Shown piece by piece: positions 44,301 through 53,741 of a DNA stretch of 64,000 nucleotides. How positions within the stretch are numbered: the first letter of the stretch is position 1; every line of letters starts with the position of its first letter. The stretch is from Denitrificimonas caeni DSM 24390 (GTDB lineage: Bacteria; Pseudomonadota; Gammaproteobacteria; Pseudomonadales; Pseudomonadaceae). The stretch is from NCBI RefSeq assembly GCF_000421765.1, contig NZ_ATXQ01000006.1:1-64000 (forward strand), in the 5' to 3' direction. Made by a program: the position numbers and the translations under genes. Under the pieces are notes generated by a model. The model was not told where the DNA came from. It did no database searches and was given only the letters and a program-made list of their open reading frames with translations.

Positions 44301-45102
44301 TGCCATTAACGGCTTTTGCTGCCACTGCTTGATCAAGAATATCGCCCAGCTCTTGCGTCCAAACAGGCCAAGGGGCTTTAAGTTCGGCTAAAGTTTGTTG
44401 CTGCGCTTGAATACCGCTGTCCAGCAGTTCGTTAAGCGATTGCTGACGATCAGTGGCTATGGGCGCGCTGCTTTGCGCATGCAATAAAGGTTGGATTTTG
44501 CTTTGTAAAGCTGAAGGCTGCTGCCAATGCTCGAGTGTCCACAGCACATTATTACCTTGCAGTGGATAACAGTGCTGGCGCCAATAGTCTTTCACGACTA
44601 AGGCCAGTAAATCACTGTGATCGGTTTCTAAGGTTTGCGTAAAGAGACTGCCGCTATCAAAGGCATGCTCGCGCAGCATACGCTGGCACCATGAGTGAAT
44701 GGTCGAGACCGCAGCCTCATCCATCCACTGCGCAGCTTGGTCGAGACGCTGTGCGCAAGCGGCCCATTGTTCTTGGGGATAGTCTTCACGCAACTGATAG
44801 AGCAAGGCATCCGGCTCGCTGATTTCATCGCGAAACACCTGCGATGCCTCAACCAACTTGGCGCGAATGCGATCACGCAATTCTTGTGTTGCCGCATCGG
44901 TAAAGGTCACCACCAAAATCTCCGGCGGGAGCAATGGCCGATTGAAGGCCGCCTCGTTATGCTCGCCATGCTGCAAGATTAAACGTACATATAAAGCGGC
45001 AATCGTATAGGTTTTACCTGTACCGGCACTGGCTTCAATTAAGCGGCTGCCATGCAAAGGAAAGGTTAACGCCAGCGGCTGAGTGCTCTCAAGATGACTC
45101 AT
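41359..45102 (-). CDS. recB: exodeoxyribonuclease V beta subunit RecB
   Basis: 1,247 residues with the UvrD-type helicase at the N-terminus (Walker A EASAGTGKTYT, DEFQDTDPLQY, DTNYRSS, TIHKSKGLEYP) and the C-terminal nuclease domain carrying VIDYKSNWLG, the active-site Asp-Tyr-Lys motif. RecB provides 3'-5' unwinding, Chi-regulated cleavage and RecA loading. It overlaps recC by 4 bp upstream and abuts recD downstream. Confidence 0.97.
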   Translation of the reverse strand: MSHLESTQPLALTFPLHGSRLIEASAGTGKTYTIAALYVRLILQHGEHNEAAFNRPLLPPEILVVTFTDAATQELRDRIRAKLVEASQVFRDEISEPDALLYQLREDYPQEQWAACAQRLDQAAQWMDEAAVSTIHSWCQRMLREHAFDSGSLFTQTLETDHSDLLALVVKDYWRQHCYPLQGNNVLWTLEHWQQPSALQSKIQPLLHAQSSAPIATDRQQSLNELLDSGIQAQQQTLAELKAPWPVWTQELGDILDQAVAAKAVNGSKIQKRYYAPWFDKINTWASDATQQKLELGTGFTRLTPDGLHEAWKDTSAVPQHPALLAMQSLPDQLNALTFALDEQALWHAAHWVKRRFNLEKQQRAEMGFDDMLTRLDQALQGPSGERLAEVIRLQFPIAMIDEFQDTDPLQYRIFDSIYSIADNRSDCGLFLIGDPKQAIYSFRGADIHTYLYARRATTGRHYNLDTNYRSSAAMVAAVNQLFNLAEDRANSRGAFLFKQQDSNDLPFTPVHAQGRKEQWRVEGQTQPALSAWLVESDEPISRDQYIEAMAASSATEIVRLLNLGQQQQAGFENAQGQLQSLQPNHIAVLVRDLREAQAMRKHLAQRNVRSVYLSDKDSVFDSQEAQDMLTWLLACLTPDNERALKAALASSTFALPLSELERINQDELLWEQRVLQFKAYLERWHKQGVLPMLRQMMHDFELPQRLVQRPDGERALTNLLHLAELLQHAARELDGEFALLRYLQTACAGQADSAQEQVLRLESDESLVRVVTIHKSKGLEYPLVFLPFICGFRAQDGKKPFMIQEDQQRKLILHADPQHLEQAEKERLGEDLRLLYVALTRARHACWIGMADLKKGQGKASILHHSAIGYLLNNAQPLASSAALSSWFADYSQALQESADLAQVGHIAVAPEPNANCANSAATAFSAQWRIAQRRTREHWWIASYSALRLSAQAPEEAQQTRERVEDLAPQSPFAQNISDDEHYDAAASVPATQNTGEDPLGLHSFPRGAKPGTFLHGLLEWAAEQGFAAVLEQPEKAQHLIETRCQSYGFETYSDLLWPWLSDYLQCAFVVAADTPLVLSNLKQYQAEMEFWFSTNNVDTVQLDRLVRQYILPGAERPYLERERLNGMFKGFIDLVVEHAGCYYVIDYKSNWLGVDHADYSVEAMNACVLSHRYDLQYVLYVLALHRLLKLRITDYDYDRHIGGAVYMFLRGAQNTSQGLHQVRPPRELIETLDLLFQANTLEGQ

Positions 45103-48100
45103 GACGGCTCTCCTTCGCGGTCAAGCGTGGTAATAGATGCATTCGCTAATGCGCCATACAAAGCCTCTGCCCAATAACTAAACTGTCCATCGGCTTGCAG
45201 GTCGGCAAAGGTTGGGAATTGCCGCGCTAAGGCGGAGTTATTCTGCACTTCACCGGAAATGTTATAACCGCCTTCATAAATAGCTTTGGCTTTATCATCT
45301 GATTGAGTCTTTAAAAAATTCATCGCAGTTTTTAATGCGACTGACAGCGGTGCGTCTAAGCCTTGCTGCCATGCAGCCAGCCAAACCTCGACAATTTGCT
45401 GCGCTTCTAGAGTGGCTAGACTGGCAAAAGCAATGCTACTTTCTTGAGCAATCACAATGGTTTGCATGGAAATGCCGGTCGCATTGCTCAGCACATGCTC
45501 AACCCAAGGCCTTAGCAAACGATGCCAGCGTTTATCCTTGCCAACATTGATTTTTCCAGGCAGTAACTCAATTCGCGCATACTCGCTGTCTTGGCTTTCC
45601 TCCACTGCCGGTCGGCGCAATCCACTCAACCAGCCCTCGAGTTGTATCAGTCCGACACTGGCCTCAATAATGCGTGGGTTATCTTCTTCGTGAGGCCAGA
45701 CTTGGCAAAATTTTCGATAGTCTTCAAGCTGTGACAACAGCGGCTCAACCAGTTCAGCTCGAGCCTGCTCCCCAAAAGCGCACATAGGTAGCGCACCACT
45801 ACGTTGCAGCTTTTCACTGTGCAGTTGTAGTACTTCGGTTAAATTTGCCTGGCTATCGGCATGTTGTCCTGCAGTTAGCAATTCATGTTGCAAGCTGAAG
45901 CGCTGTAAACCATCTAAAGCAAAGGGCTCGTCTTCAAACACCTCAAGCTCATTTTGATCAAAATACACCTTGAGCCGCTCGTTAAAGAAATATTGCACTG
46001 GGTTGGCTAAAAAACGTTGCAGCATTTGTGGGCTGATCTTGCTGCTTGGAACAAAACTGGCAAGCTCAGTCAATGAACTCGCATCCACAGCAGTCTGATG
46101 CAGCGCCGCCCACTCATGCGCGTAAGTGAAAAGCGCTGAGGACCCTTGTTTCGCGTCATGCTCGCGCCCAGAAAAATAGTGCTGACTGAAGGGCTGAAGT
46201 GGATGCACAGTGGTCAAGGCGCCTAACACTGGCCGCTCATCAACCATTCGCCAGCCACTGCGCAAATGATCGCGTAACTGTGCAACCAAGACGGAGGGTG
46301 GTCGTTCGCTGTTGTCATGCACACTGCGCCCTACCCAGCTGATGTAGAGCTTTTCTCGAGCGGAGAGCAATGCTTCTAATAGTAGATAACGATCGTCCTC
46401 ACGGCGCGAGCGGTCGCCTGGGCGATAATCACTGCCCATCAAATCAAAATCTAAAGGCGCTTGCACCCGCGGGTAATCACCGTCATTCATGCCGAGCAAA
46501 CACACCATGCGAAACGGAATGGCGCGCATCGGCATCAGCGTACAGAAATTCACTGAGCCAGCTAAAAAACGCTGACTTAAATGATCTGCCTCGATATAAC
46601 TGAGCCAAGCTTCACGCGCGACCGTCAGTGGTAAGGCTTGCGTCAGTTCAGCTTGCTCGCACAATGCGTACCATTGTTCACAACCATCCCGTAAACGCTG
46701 CATCAGCAGGTATTGGGCATCATCTTCAACTAAGAAAAACTGTTCCAGTAAGGCAAAAAACACCTCGCGCCAATCACTATAGCTGTGCTGTGTAGACAGT
46801 TGCTGGTGCAGCGCTTGCAAGGCGTCGAGAAACTGCATAAATGGACCGATTAACGCAGCATCCAGACCACCCACTTCATCATATGGCTGAATCCCGGCAA
46901 AGGCGTCGCTGTCGCCCATTGCGTAACCTAGCAGCATACGCTGCAAGCCAAAATCCCAGGTGTTCTGTGACAGTCCCTGTGGTACTGAAAAATTCTCACG
47001 GTGCTCAGCACTTAAGCCCCAACGTACACCAGCACCAGTCAACCAACGCTGCAAGATTGGCAAATGTGTTTCATCAATGGCAAAGCGTGCGCGCAGTGCT
47101 GGCACATCCAACAGACTCATAATGTCAGTGACGGTGAGGCGCGACTCTGGCAATGCCAACAAGTGATCCAGCGCGATCAGTAACGGCTCACTGCTACGCT
47201 CAGCTTGGTCTGCCAAAGTAAAAGGAATATAACGCAAATCATCCCGTGCATATTGACCAAACACAGCCTGAATTGACGCCGCATAACTGTCGATATTAGG
47301 CACCATGACAATGATGTCGCGCGGCTTCAAACTAGGGTCTGCATTAAAATGCGCAAGCAATTGATCGTGCAGAATTTCCACTTCACGTTGCGCGCTGTGC
47401 GCAATATGAAAACGTAACGATTGATCCTCCACGTTGAGTGCTGGCCAAGTGGCTTGTGTTTCAGCCAGTGGTCGCAAGTGCAAAATGTCATTATGCAACT
47501 GCTGCAACAGGGTCTGCGTCTGCCCTTCTTCGAATATATCAACGCGCTGGCCATGACTTTTAAACTGCGCTTGATAGCTGTCCAGTTCATCATATTGATC
47601 CAACAAACTGATGTAATCACGCCCCTGCTTCCCCCATGCTGCTAGCAAAGGATGGGCGAACTGATGCAGTTGTTCTACCGATAAAACTTCTGGAAAGCCC
47701 GCTTTGCGGCCTTGCCGACGGTACTCATGGCGCAGCAATTGTTTATCTTCAACAATATCGGCCCAGTGGTATTGGCATGGGTTATGAACGCAGAGCATCA
47801 CCTGGCTAAAACGGCTGATGGCAGCGAGTGCCTCAACCATTTGTGCGGGTAAAGAAGAAATTCCGAACACAATAATGCGCGGAGGCAAGCCTGCGGGGAC
47901 GTGCTCTAAGTTTTTCATTGCTGCAACAAAGCGCGGATGCACGGCGGCACGGCTACTGTGCATGACGTCCTCACCAATATCAGCAATCAGTAAGCGCCAA
48001 AGTTCGGCTTGCCAGGCGATGGTTTGTGTTTGTCCTTCAGCTTTCTCGGCGCTCATGCTGGGTTGACCATCAAGCTGGCGCAGTTGATCAATGCCCTCAG

Positions 48101-48584
48101 CCCAATCCTTGAGCCAGTCCGAGCGGTAGACTTGATATTGATCGAATAAGTCAGCTAAGCGCTCCGCCAGTTGATAGCACTTACGTAGATCAGCATCGTC
48201 ACTTAAAAAACGCTGCAAAGGTGCAAATACCGGCTGATCGATAACGCTGGGCAGCAAGCGCATCAAGCGCCAAGTCAATGGTTCTTTATCAAAAGGAGAG
48301 CTTTGCGCAATGGTCTCTGAGCCCAGTACTTTACGGTAGGTTTGCCATAAAAAACGTGCCGGCAAACCAACATCCAAACCGGCAGCAATCCCACAACCAT
48401 CATCTGCTGCCAATGCCAGTTTAAGCCACTGAGCAATACCATTGCTTTGCACCAAAATGATTTCGTTTTCTAACGGCTGCAAAGGATTGATTTTGCTCCA
48501 CTGCACAACTAAGTCACGAAGCTGTTCTAAATGGTTGCTGTGCGCAATGATAAATCCCGGCTGCAATCCTTGTGATTCTGACAT
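45099..48584 (-). CDS. recC: exodeoxyribonuclease V gamma subunit RecC
   Basis: I start at ATG 48584 (MSESQGLQPGF, preceded by GGGAAC); the ATG at 48620 has no ribosome site. This gives 1,162 residues, the normal RecC length. The protein is a RecC: inactive helicase-like domains (for example VCLLGMNDGDYPR) that scan for Chi and hold the complex together. It is first in the recCBD operon; ptrA, which lies between recC and recB in enterics, is absent as usual in pseudomonads. Confidence 0.95.
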   Translation of the reverse strand: MSESQGLQPGFIIAHSNHLEQLRDLVVQWSKINPLQPLENEIILVQSNGIAQWLKLALAADDGCGIAAGLDVGLPARFLWQTYRKVLGSETIAQSSPFDKEPLTWRLMRLLPSVIDQPVFAPLQRFLSDDADLRKCYQLAERLADLFDQYQVYRSDWLKDWAEGIDQLRQLDGQPSMSAEKAEGQTQTIAWQAELWRLLIADIGEDVMHSSRAAVHPRFVAAMKNLEHVPAGLPPRIIVFGISSLPAQMVEALAAISRFSQVMLCVHNPCQYHWADIVEDKQLLRHEYRRQGRKAGFPEVLSVEQLHQFAHPLLAAWGKQGRDYISLLDQYDELDSYQAQFKSHGQRVDIFEEGQTQTLLQQLHNDILHLRPLAETQATWPALNVEDQSLRFHIAHSAQREVEILHDQLLAHFNADPSLKPRDIIVMVPNIDSYAASIQAVFGQYARDDLRYIPFTLADQAERSSEPLLIALDHLLALPESRLTVTDIMSLLDVPALRARFAIDETHLPILQRWLTGAGVRWGLSAEHRENFSVPQGLSQNTWDFGLQRMLLGYAMGDSDAFAGIQPYDEVGGLDAALIGPFMQFLDALQALHQQLSTQHSYSDWREVFFALLEQFFLVEDDAQYLLMQRLRDGCEQWYALCEQAELTQALPLTVAREAWLSYIEADHLSQRFLAGSVNFCTLMPMRAIPFRMVCLLGMNDGDYPRVQAPLDFDLMGSDYRPGDRSRREDDRYLLLEALLSAREKLYISWVGRSVHDNSERPPSVLVAQLRDHLRSGWRMVDERPVLGALTTVHPLQPFSQHYFSGREHDAKQGSSALFTYAHEWAALHQTAVDASSLTELASFVPSSKISPQMLQRFLANPVQYFFNERLKVYFDQNELEVFEDEPFALDGLQRFSLQHELLTAGQHADSQANLTEVLQLHSEKLQRSGALPMCAFGEQARAELVEPLLSQLEDYRKFCQVWPHEEDNPRIIEASVGLIQLEGWLSGLRRPAVEESQDSEYARIELLPGKINVGKDKRWHRLLRPWVEHVLSNATGISMQTIVIAQESSIAFASLATLEAQQIVEVWLAAWQQGLDAPLSVALKTAMNFLKTQSDDKAKAIYEGGYNISGEVQNNSALARQFPTFADLQADGQFSYWAEALYGALANASITTLDREGEPS

Positions 48585-48807
48585 GCTAAGTTCCCGAACA
48601 AATTTGTCATAGTGTGCCATTTTGCTGCGACAATTGGTGTCGTTTAGTTTTTTTAAAAGCTGTTATACAGTCGTATCGTTGCACTTTTCTTGATTGGTTT
48701 TATCGACCATTGTCTAAATGACCCTGCAGTCATAGACGTGGTCTAGTTCGCTCGTCACATCTTATCTATTTGACCGACCTTATCCGCACACCCGGAGAAC
48801 TACAATA

Positions 48808-50136
48808 ATGAAATATAGTCCGTTAGCACGATCGATCAGCTTAGGCACCTTAGCTGTTGCGCTAAGCCTACCAATTGCAGCACAAGCTGCTTTCATCGAA
48901 GACAGTAAAGCCAGCTTAGAGCTGCGCAACTTTTACATGAATCGCGATTTTCGTAACTCCAACGACGGTACAGGAGTTAAGAATCCAACTGTGACTGGAA
49001 AAGCACCAGCAGAAAGCCGTAGTAAAAGTGAAGAATGGGCACAAGGCTTCTTACTGCGTTATGAGTCAGGCTTTACTGAGGGTACTGTCGGCGTGGGCGT
49101 GGATGCTTATGGCTTTACTGGCCTGAAGCTTGACTCGGGCGGCGGAACTTCAGAAACAGGTTTACTTCTACCGAGAGATAACAAAGGTGATGTGCCAAGC
49201 AGCTATGGCGAACTCGGCGCTGCGGCCAAATTCCGCATCTCTGAAACCACGCTGCGTGCTGGTACATTGATGCCTAAACTGCCTGTTGTTTCTGCTGGCG
49301 ATTCGCGTCTGTTACCACAAACCTTCCAAGGTGTGCAGCTAACCAGCTTAGATGTCAGCAATTTAACGCTGAACGCCGGTCAACTGGAGCGCGATAACCA
49401 GCGCAACTCGACTAACAATGAAGCAATGGCCATCAGCCTGCATAACGGCAAACGTGACACCTCGAAATACAGCAAGTCCAATGCAAACGTTAGCAATAAA
49501 TTTGATTTCTTTAGTGGTTCTTACAAGTGGAATGATCAACTGACTACTGGTTATCACTTTGGTAAATTAGATGGCGTTTACAAGCAGCACATTGTGAATG
49601 GCGTTTTCACTCTACCGATTGCTGAAGGCCAGTCACTAAAAGCTGATTTGCGCTATGCGAAAACTTCTGACGATGAAAGCAGCGGCATTGATAACAAAGC
49701 AATTTCAGGCATGTTGACCTATCAGTTAGGTTACAACAGCTTTGGTTTGGGCTATCAGAAAATGTCAGGTGATACCGGTTATGCCTACCTGCTGTTAACT
49801 GACCCACACCTCGTCAACTACATACAAGTTCGCGACTTCGCTGCTACTGATGAGAAATCATGGCAAGCACGTTATGACTATAACTTCGCAGGCCTTGGTA
49901 TTCCTGGCCTCAACCTGATGACACGCTATGTTAAAGGTAGCAATATCTACATGGGTGCCGGACAATCTCGTGGTAATGAGTGGGAGCGCGATACCGATAT
50001 CGGTTATGTATTCCAAGAAGGCCCTTTGAAAAACTTGGGCGTAAAATGGCGTAACTCTACCGTCCGCTCTGATATCAGCGTGGGTAAAGTTGATGAAAAC
50101 CGTCTAATCGTCAGCTACACCATTCCATTGTTGTAA
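48808..50136 (+). CDS. OprD-family outer membrane porin
   Basis: 442 residues with signal peptide (to AAQA) and the mature N-terminus AFIEDSKASLELRNFYMN, followed by the usual beta-strand pattern to RLIVSYTIPLL. It is clearly related to the porin at 36029: both share EWAQG or EWSQG, YESGFTEGT and LDSG segments. The loops differ, with an insertion of about 12 residues after RNFYMNRDFR here. GGAGAAC precedes the ATG. It is divergent from recC, and a strong terminator follows. Confidence 0.94.
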   Translation: MKYSPLARSISLGTLAVALSLPIAAQAAFIEDSKASLELRNFYMNRDFRNSNDGTGVKNPTVTGKAPAESRSKSEEWAQGFLLRYESGFTEGTVGVGVDAYGFTGLKLDSGGGTSETGLLLPRDNKGDVPSSYGELGAAAKFRISETTLRAGTLMPKLPVVSAGDSRLLPQTFQGVQLTSLDVSNLTLNAGQLERDNQRNSTNNEAMAISLHNGKRDTSKYSKSNANVSNKFDFFSGSYKWNDQLTTGYHFGKLDGVYKQHIVNGVFTLPIAEGQSLKADLRYAKTSDDESSGIDNKAISGMLTYQLGYNSFGLGYQKMSGDTGYAYLLLTDPHLVNYIQVRDFAATDEKSWQARYDYNFAGLGIPGLNLMTRYVKGSNIYMGAGQSRGNEWERDTDIGYVFQEGPLKNLGVKWRNSTVRSDISVGKVDENRLIVSYTIPLL

Positions 50137-50150
50137 GCCAACTCAGTTGT

Positions 50151-50187
50151 AATAAATAAACCCGCTCACAAGGCGGGTTTATTTATT
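50151..50187. terminator. strong bidirectional terminator after the OprD gene
   Basis: AATAAATAAACCCGC and GCGGGTTTATTTATT form a perfect 15-bp stem with a 7-base loop, 14 bp after the porin stop, ending in T-rich sequence. Confidence 0.9.
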
Positions 50188-50276
50188 TAAAAATAGCGTA
50201 TGCTGAAATTGAACCACTTGCCGTTAAATGAGTTCTAAATAAGGCAAGCATTAATTTATTATGGAGAATATCAATC

Positions 50277-50591
50277 ATGGCTAAAAAACCAACAGCAGCA
50301 GGTAGTGAGCAACTACTCAGTGAGTTCAAAGCATTAGTATCTGATACTGAACAATTACTGCAGCACTCTGTAGAGCTGACGGGCGATAAAGCTGAAGCGC
50401 TCCGCGGTCAGATTAATACCAGCTTACAGCGTGCACGCCAAGCACTTGGCTCCACCGAGCAAGCGCTTCTTCAGCGCGGCAAAGAAGTGCTCAGTGATGG
50501 TGAAGAATATGTACGTGAGCACCCTTTGCAATCCTTGGCAATTGGTGCAGGCGTTGGCTTCTTGTTAGGCCTTTTGGTGTCTAGGCGCTAA
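50277..50591 (+). CDS. DUF883 (ElaB/YqjD) membrane-anchored protein
   Basis: 104 residues: an amphipathic helical N-terminal part with the pattern of YqjD/ElaB proteins and a C-terminal membrane segment with glycine-rich LAIGAGVGFLLGLLVSRR. Such proteins are tail-anchored in the inner membrane, and YqjD can bind ribosomes. It heads a three-gene set with a YqjE-type and a YqjK-like gene, the usual arrangement. Confidence 0.85.
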   Translation: MAKKPTAAGSEQLLSEFKALVSDTEQLLQHSVELTGDKAEALRGQINTSLQRARQALGSTEQALLQRGKEVLSDGEEYVREHPLQSLAIGAGVGFLLGLLVSRR

Positions 50592-50594
50592 GGT

Positions 50595-50963
50595 ATGACA
50601 GATCACAATTTTTCAGACACCTCGCGGCGCTTAGGCGCTGCGACTCTGGATTTACTCAGCGATCATGCCGAGTTATTTGCACTTGAGTTGCAAGAACAAA
50701 AACGCCACAGCAGTCAGCAGTTGATCTGGCTTGGAATTACCGCTGCCTGTGGTTTTATGTTGTTTTTGCTGCTCAATGGCTTATTAATTATGTCGCTCTG
50801 GCCACACTATGAACACAAACTGCTGATCGCTATGTCAGCCTTTTACGCCATTGCTGGTGGTTTGTGCATTTGGCGGATGAAATCGGCACAGAGCCGAGCG
50901 CAAGCGCCCTTTAGCGCGAGTTTACAAGAGCTTAAAAACACTAAAGAGCGATTGTTGCCATGA
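50595..50963 (+). CDS. YqjE-type (phage holin superfamily III) membrane protein
   Basis: 122 residues with two adjacent membrane segments (about 47-66 and 77-95) and a cytoplasmic N-terminal helix rich in E/L. It matches the YqjE/DUF1469 family found next to DUF883 genes. Its ATG lies 3 bp after the previous stop, and its end overlaps the next start by 4 bp, so the three are one operon. Confidence 0.8.
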   Translation: MTDHNFSDTSRRLGAATLDLLSDHAELFALELQEQKRHSSQQLIWLGITAACGFMLFLLLNGLLIMSLWPHYEHKLLIAMSAFYAIAGGLCIWRMKSAQSRAQAPFSASLQELKNTKERLLP

Positions 50964-51301
50964 GTATAAAACAGCATAAAGATGATCCTATTGCCTTGCG
51001 CAAACAGCTGATCCAAATGCGCCTTGAATTGAATCGTCAAAAAATCCGCCATGAAAGTTTAGTGTTGCTTGAGCCGGTAGAAAAACTTCGCAACTTCAAG
51101 CAGCGCTTCACCCAAGGCTCCACGCCTTTACTGGTGGTAGCTGGAGTAACCCTAGTTAGTTTTTTTCTGACCCGAAATCGCCAATCAAGTGGCAACTTTT
51201 TACCTATAGTGAAAATTGCAGCCAGCCTGCTCCCTTTACTTATGGCGTCCTCCGCGACAGAAGCAGACACAACGGCGCCGCAAACTGATAATCTAAAATA
51301 A
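50960..51301 (+). CDS. YqjK-like hypothetical membrane protein
   Basis: 113 residues, basic N-terminal helix (MSIKQHKDDPIALRKQLIQ) and a hydrophobic middle (TPLLVVAGVTLVSFFLT) and a second at about 83-95. Position and size correspond to YqjK in the yqjDEK set. The start ATGA overlaps the yqjE-like stop. Confidence 0.6.
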   Translation: MSIKQHKDDPIALRKQLIQMRLELNRQKIRHESLVLLEPVEKLRNFKQRFTQGSTPLLVVAGVTLVSFFLTRNRQSSGNFLPIVKIAASLLPLLMASSATEADTTAPQTDNLK

Positions 51302-51351
51302 ATGCACTGTGTATCGGTGCATCTCTAGAACTAACAGGTTGAGGGCGCTCA

Positions 51352-52683
51352 GTGGATTGGCATCAGTTATTAAATCGCGAACGTTTAGGTAAAACCTCTC
51401 ACAGCACAGAAGAACTTGGCCGTAGTCCTTTTCACAAAGATCACGATCGTATTATTTTCTCTGGTGCCTTCCGTCGTTTAGGCCGTAAAACACAAGTACA
51501 CCCAGTCTCCAGTAACGATCATATCCATACTCGCCTCACCCACTCCCTAGAAGTTAGCTGCGTCGGCCGCTCACTGGGTATGCGCGTGGCGGAAATGATT
51601 CGGCCAGCGTTACCGCAGTGGTGTGAATCCAGCGACTTAGGCATGATTGTGCAGTCGGCTTGCCTGGCCCATGACATTGGTAACCCACCCTTTGGTCACT
51701 CTGGAGAAGATGCTATTCGGCACTGGTTTCAGCAGGCCGCCAACAATGGTTGGCTCGATGATATGAGCGAAGCTGAACGTGCTGACTTTTTAAACTTTGA
51801 AGGCAATGCGCAAGGTTTCCGAGTTCTGACTCAGCTTGAGTACCACCAGTTTGATGGCGGCATGCGTCTGACCTACGCAACCCTAGGCGCCTTCTCTAAA
51901 TACCCGTGGAGCTCCAAACACGCCAGCGCTCAAGGCTATAAAAAGCATAAGTTTGGCAGCTATCAAAATGAGTTACCGCTGTTAGAACAAATAGCCAACA
52001 AGCTAGGAATTCCCAAACTTGATGACGAGCACTGGGCACGCCACCCTCTGGTTTATTTAGTCGAAGCTGCTGATGATATTTGCTATGGTTTAATTGACTT
52101 AGAAGATGGTGTGGAAATGGACCTACTCGACTACGCAGAAGTCGAGGCGCTATTACTCGATTTAGTCGGTGATGACCTGCCTGAAACCTATCGACTGCTT
52201 GGTCCTAAGGATTCGCGGCGCAGAAAGCTGGCTATCTTGCGCGGCAAGGCCATCGAGCACCTTACCAATGCTGCGGCTCGAGCCTTTGTTGAACAGCAGC
52301 CTGCGCTGATGGCAGGCACTCTAGAAGGCGATTTGGTCGCACACATGCATGGCCCGGCTAAGACTTGCGTGCTGAACGCCAAGGCGCTCGCGCGTGATAA
52401 GATTTTTAATGATAAACGTAAAACCCTGCATGAGATCGGCGCTTACACCACATTAGAGATTTTATTAAATGCCTTTTGTGGCGCAGCGCTTGAGCAGCAT
52501 ACCCAGGGCACTTTGTCTTTCAAAAATCGACGGATCTTTGATTTGCTTGGCCATGCCGCGCCGCAGCCTGACTGGTCGCTGTATAAGTCATTTATGCGCA
52601 TCATTGATTTTATTGGCGGGATGACTGACAGCTATGCCACGGAAATGGCGCGTGAGATGACTGGACGCTCCAGCCCTATGTAG
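51352..52683 (+). CDS. dgt: deoxyguanosinetriphosphate triphosphohydrolase-like protein (dGTPase)
   Basis: A 443-residue HD-domain protein: the first HD motif histidine lies in [11 protein letters not shown] and the central metal site in [14 protein letters not shown], with a further acidic [17 protein letters not shown] segment. These are the dGTPase family hallmarks; such enzymes cleave dNTP to deoxynucleoside and triphosphate. The start is a GTG at 51352 with GAGG upstream. It stands alone, convergent with lapA. Confidence 0.9.
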   Translation: MDWHQLLNRERLGKTSHSTEELGRSPFHKDHDRIIFSGAFRRLGRKTQVHPVSSNDHIHTRLTHSLEVSCVGRSLGMRVAEMIRPALPQWCESSDLGMIVQSACLAHDIGNPPFGHSGEDAIRHWFQQAANNGWLDDMSEAERADFLNFEGNAQGFRVLTQLEYHQFDGGMRLTYATLGAFSKYPWSSKHASAQGYKKHKFGSYQNELPLLEQIANKLGIPKLDDEHWARHPLVYLVEAADDICYGLIDLEDGVEMDLLDYAEVEALLLDLVGDDLPETYRLLGPKDSRRRKLAILRGKAIEHLTNAAARAFVEQQPALMAGTLEGDLVAHMHGPAKTCVLNAKALARDKIFNDKRKTLHEIGAYTTLEILLNAFCGAALEQHTQGTLSFKNRRIFDLLGHAAPQPDWSLYKSFMRIIDFIGGMTDSYATEMAREMTGRSSPM

Positions 52684-52737
52684 TCGTTTGCAAGCTAAGC
52701 AGCGCTCGTTATTGGCGCAGTTTAACTGTGATGATGA

Positions 52738-53070
52738 CTAAGCTTTAGGCAGCTCTTCAACAGCCTTAACTGACACTGCTTGCTCTGCCGCTTGCAGTGT
52801 TTCAATCTTCTGCTCGCAGGCACGCAGTTGTTTAACTTGCTTATTATAGCGCATGCGCATGCGCTGGTGTGGCCACCACGACAGCAACGGGCCGAGAACT
52901 AAACCTAAAACAAAAGCGCTCATGACATACAGCGCTATCGGCAACTCAGGTGTTTGCCAGCCAAAAAACAATAAACTCATTGGTGTACGGTTTTCTAGGG
53001 TGAAAAAAACCACCGCAGCAGCCAGCGCAACAGCAATAATCAATACTAATAAACGTTTAAAACTTTGCAT
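52738..53070 (-). CDS. lapA: LapA-domain inner membrane protein
   Basis: 110 residues with two membrane segments (about 5-23 and 42-64) around ENRTPMSLLFFGWQTPELP, the LapA (DUF1049) signature, and a C-terminal coiled-coil tail. In E. coli, LapA works with LapB in control of lipopolysaccharide synthesis. It follows ihfB with a 41-bp gap, the usual Pseudomonas arrangement. The upstream rpsA that normally precedes ihfB is not here. Confidence 0.85.
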   Translation of the reverse strand: MQSFKRLLVLIIAVALAAAVVFFTLENRTPMSLLFFGWQTPELPIALYVMSAFVLGLVLGPLLSWWPHQRMRMRYNKQVKQLRACEQKIETLQAAEQAVSVKAVEELPKA

Positions 53071-53111
53071 AAAACCCTCTGCATGCGGCCAGACAATAAC
53101 TAGGCCGATGG

Positions 53112-53390
53112 CTAATCATTGACTCGATCGCGTAACTCTTTACCTGGTTTGAAATGTGGCACATATTTACCTTCAAGCTCAACCGCTTCTCCTGTTTTAG
53201 GATTGCGGCCTAATCGAGGGGCTCGGTAGTGCAATGAAAAACTTCCGAAGCCGCGAATTTCAATTCGCTCTCCAGAAGACAATACTTGCGTCATATGTTC
53301 CAACATAGTCTTAACTGCCAACTCAACATCTCGTACTGACAGTTGCTCTTGTTGATCAACAATACGCTCGATTAATTCGGATTTGTTCAT
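53112..53390 (-). CDS. ihfB: integration host factor beta subunit
   Basis: 92 residues with the HU/IHF fold; [10 protein letters not shown] and the arm region [20 protein letters not shown] are diagnostic of IHF-beta (R-x-x-R-x-x-R-N-P-K-T-G). It pairs with IHF-alpha to bend DNA at specific sites. In most gammaproteobacteria the gene follows rpsA; here 350 bp of non-coding DNA and then nfuA lie upstream. Confidence 0.97.
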   Translation of the reverse strand: MNKSELIERIVDQQEQLSVRDVELAVKTMLEHMTQVLSSGERIEIRGFGSFSLHYRAPRLGRNPKTGEAVELEGKYVPHFKPGKELRDRVND

Positions 53391-53741
53391 TATTTTCCCT
53401 TTTTTATCAAGCAGCTAGCAGGTTTTAGCATGCTTGCAGTGCTTTGAATAGGGGCAACTTATGAAATCACAAAAGAATGTGCGAGGAGTAACCTTTTAAA
53501 ACAAAAAAACCGTTAACAGCTTATGACTGTTAGCGGTTTTTTTAAGGTCTCAAGACATGAAGAATTAAGACAGATAAGATAAATAAACTAAATAAGTCAG
53601 GATCATCCAACTTAATAGCCAGCATGTTTAAACATACTCAAAAGCTTTTGCAGGGTAATGTTCAAGCTTTTTCACACTGATCATTTTATGCTTTCACCGG
53701 CACTTGATCTATTTGACCAAAGTCCTGTGCGCAAGCCTTAT
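53391..53741. other. 350-bp intergenic region upstream of ihfB
   Basis: It holds a bidirectional terminator at 53503-53543 and presumably the ihfB promoter between that and 53390. The part from 53545 to 53741 is AT rich with an ATGTTTAAACAT palindrome near 53627 and no gene I can support. Confidence 0.5.
53503..53543. terminator. bidirectional terminator between nfuA and ihfB
   Basis: AAAAAAACCGTTAACAG and CTGTTAGCGGTTTTTTT pair with one wobble, giving a stem with A and T tails on both strands. It would end minus-strand transcripts coming from nfuA. Confidence 0.85.
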
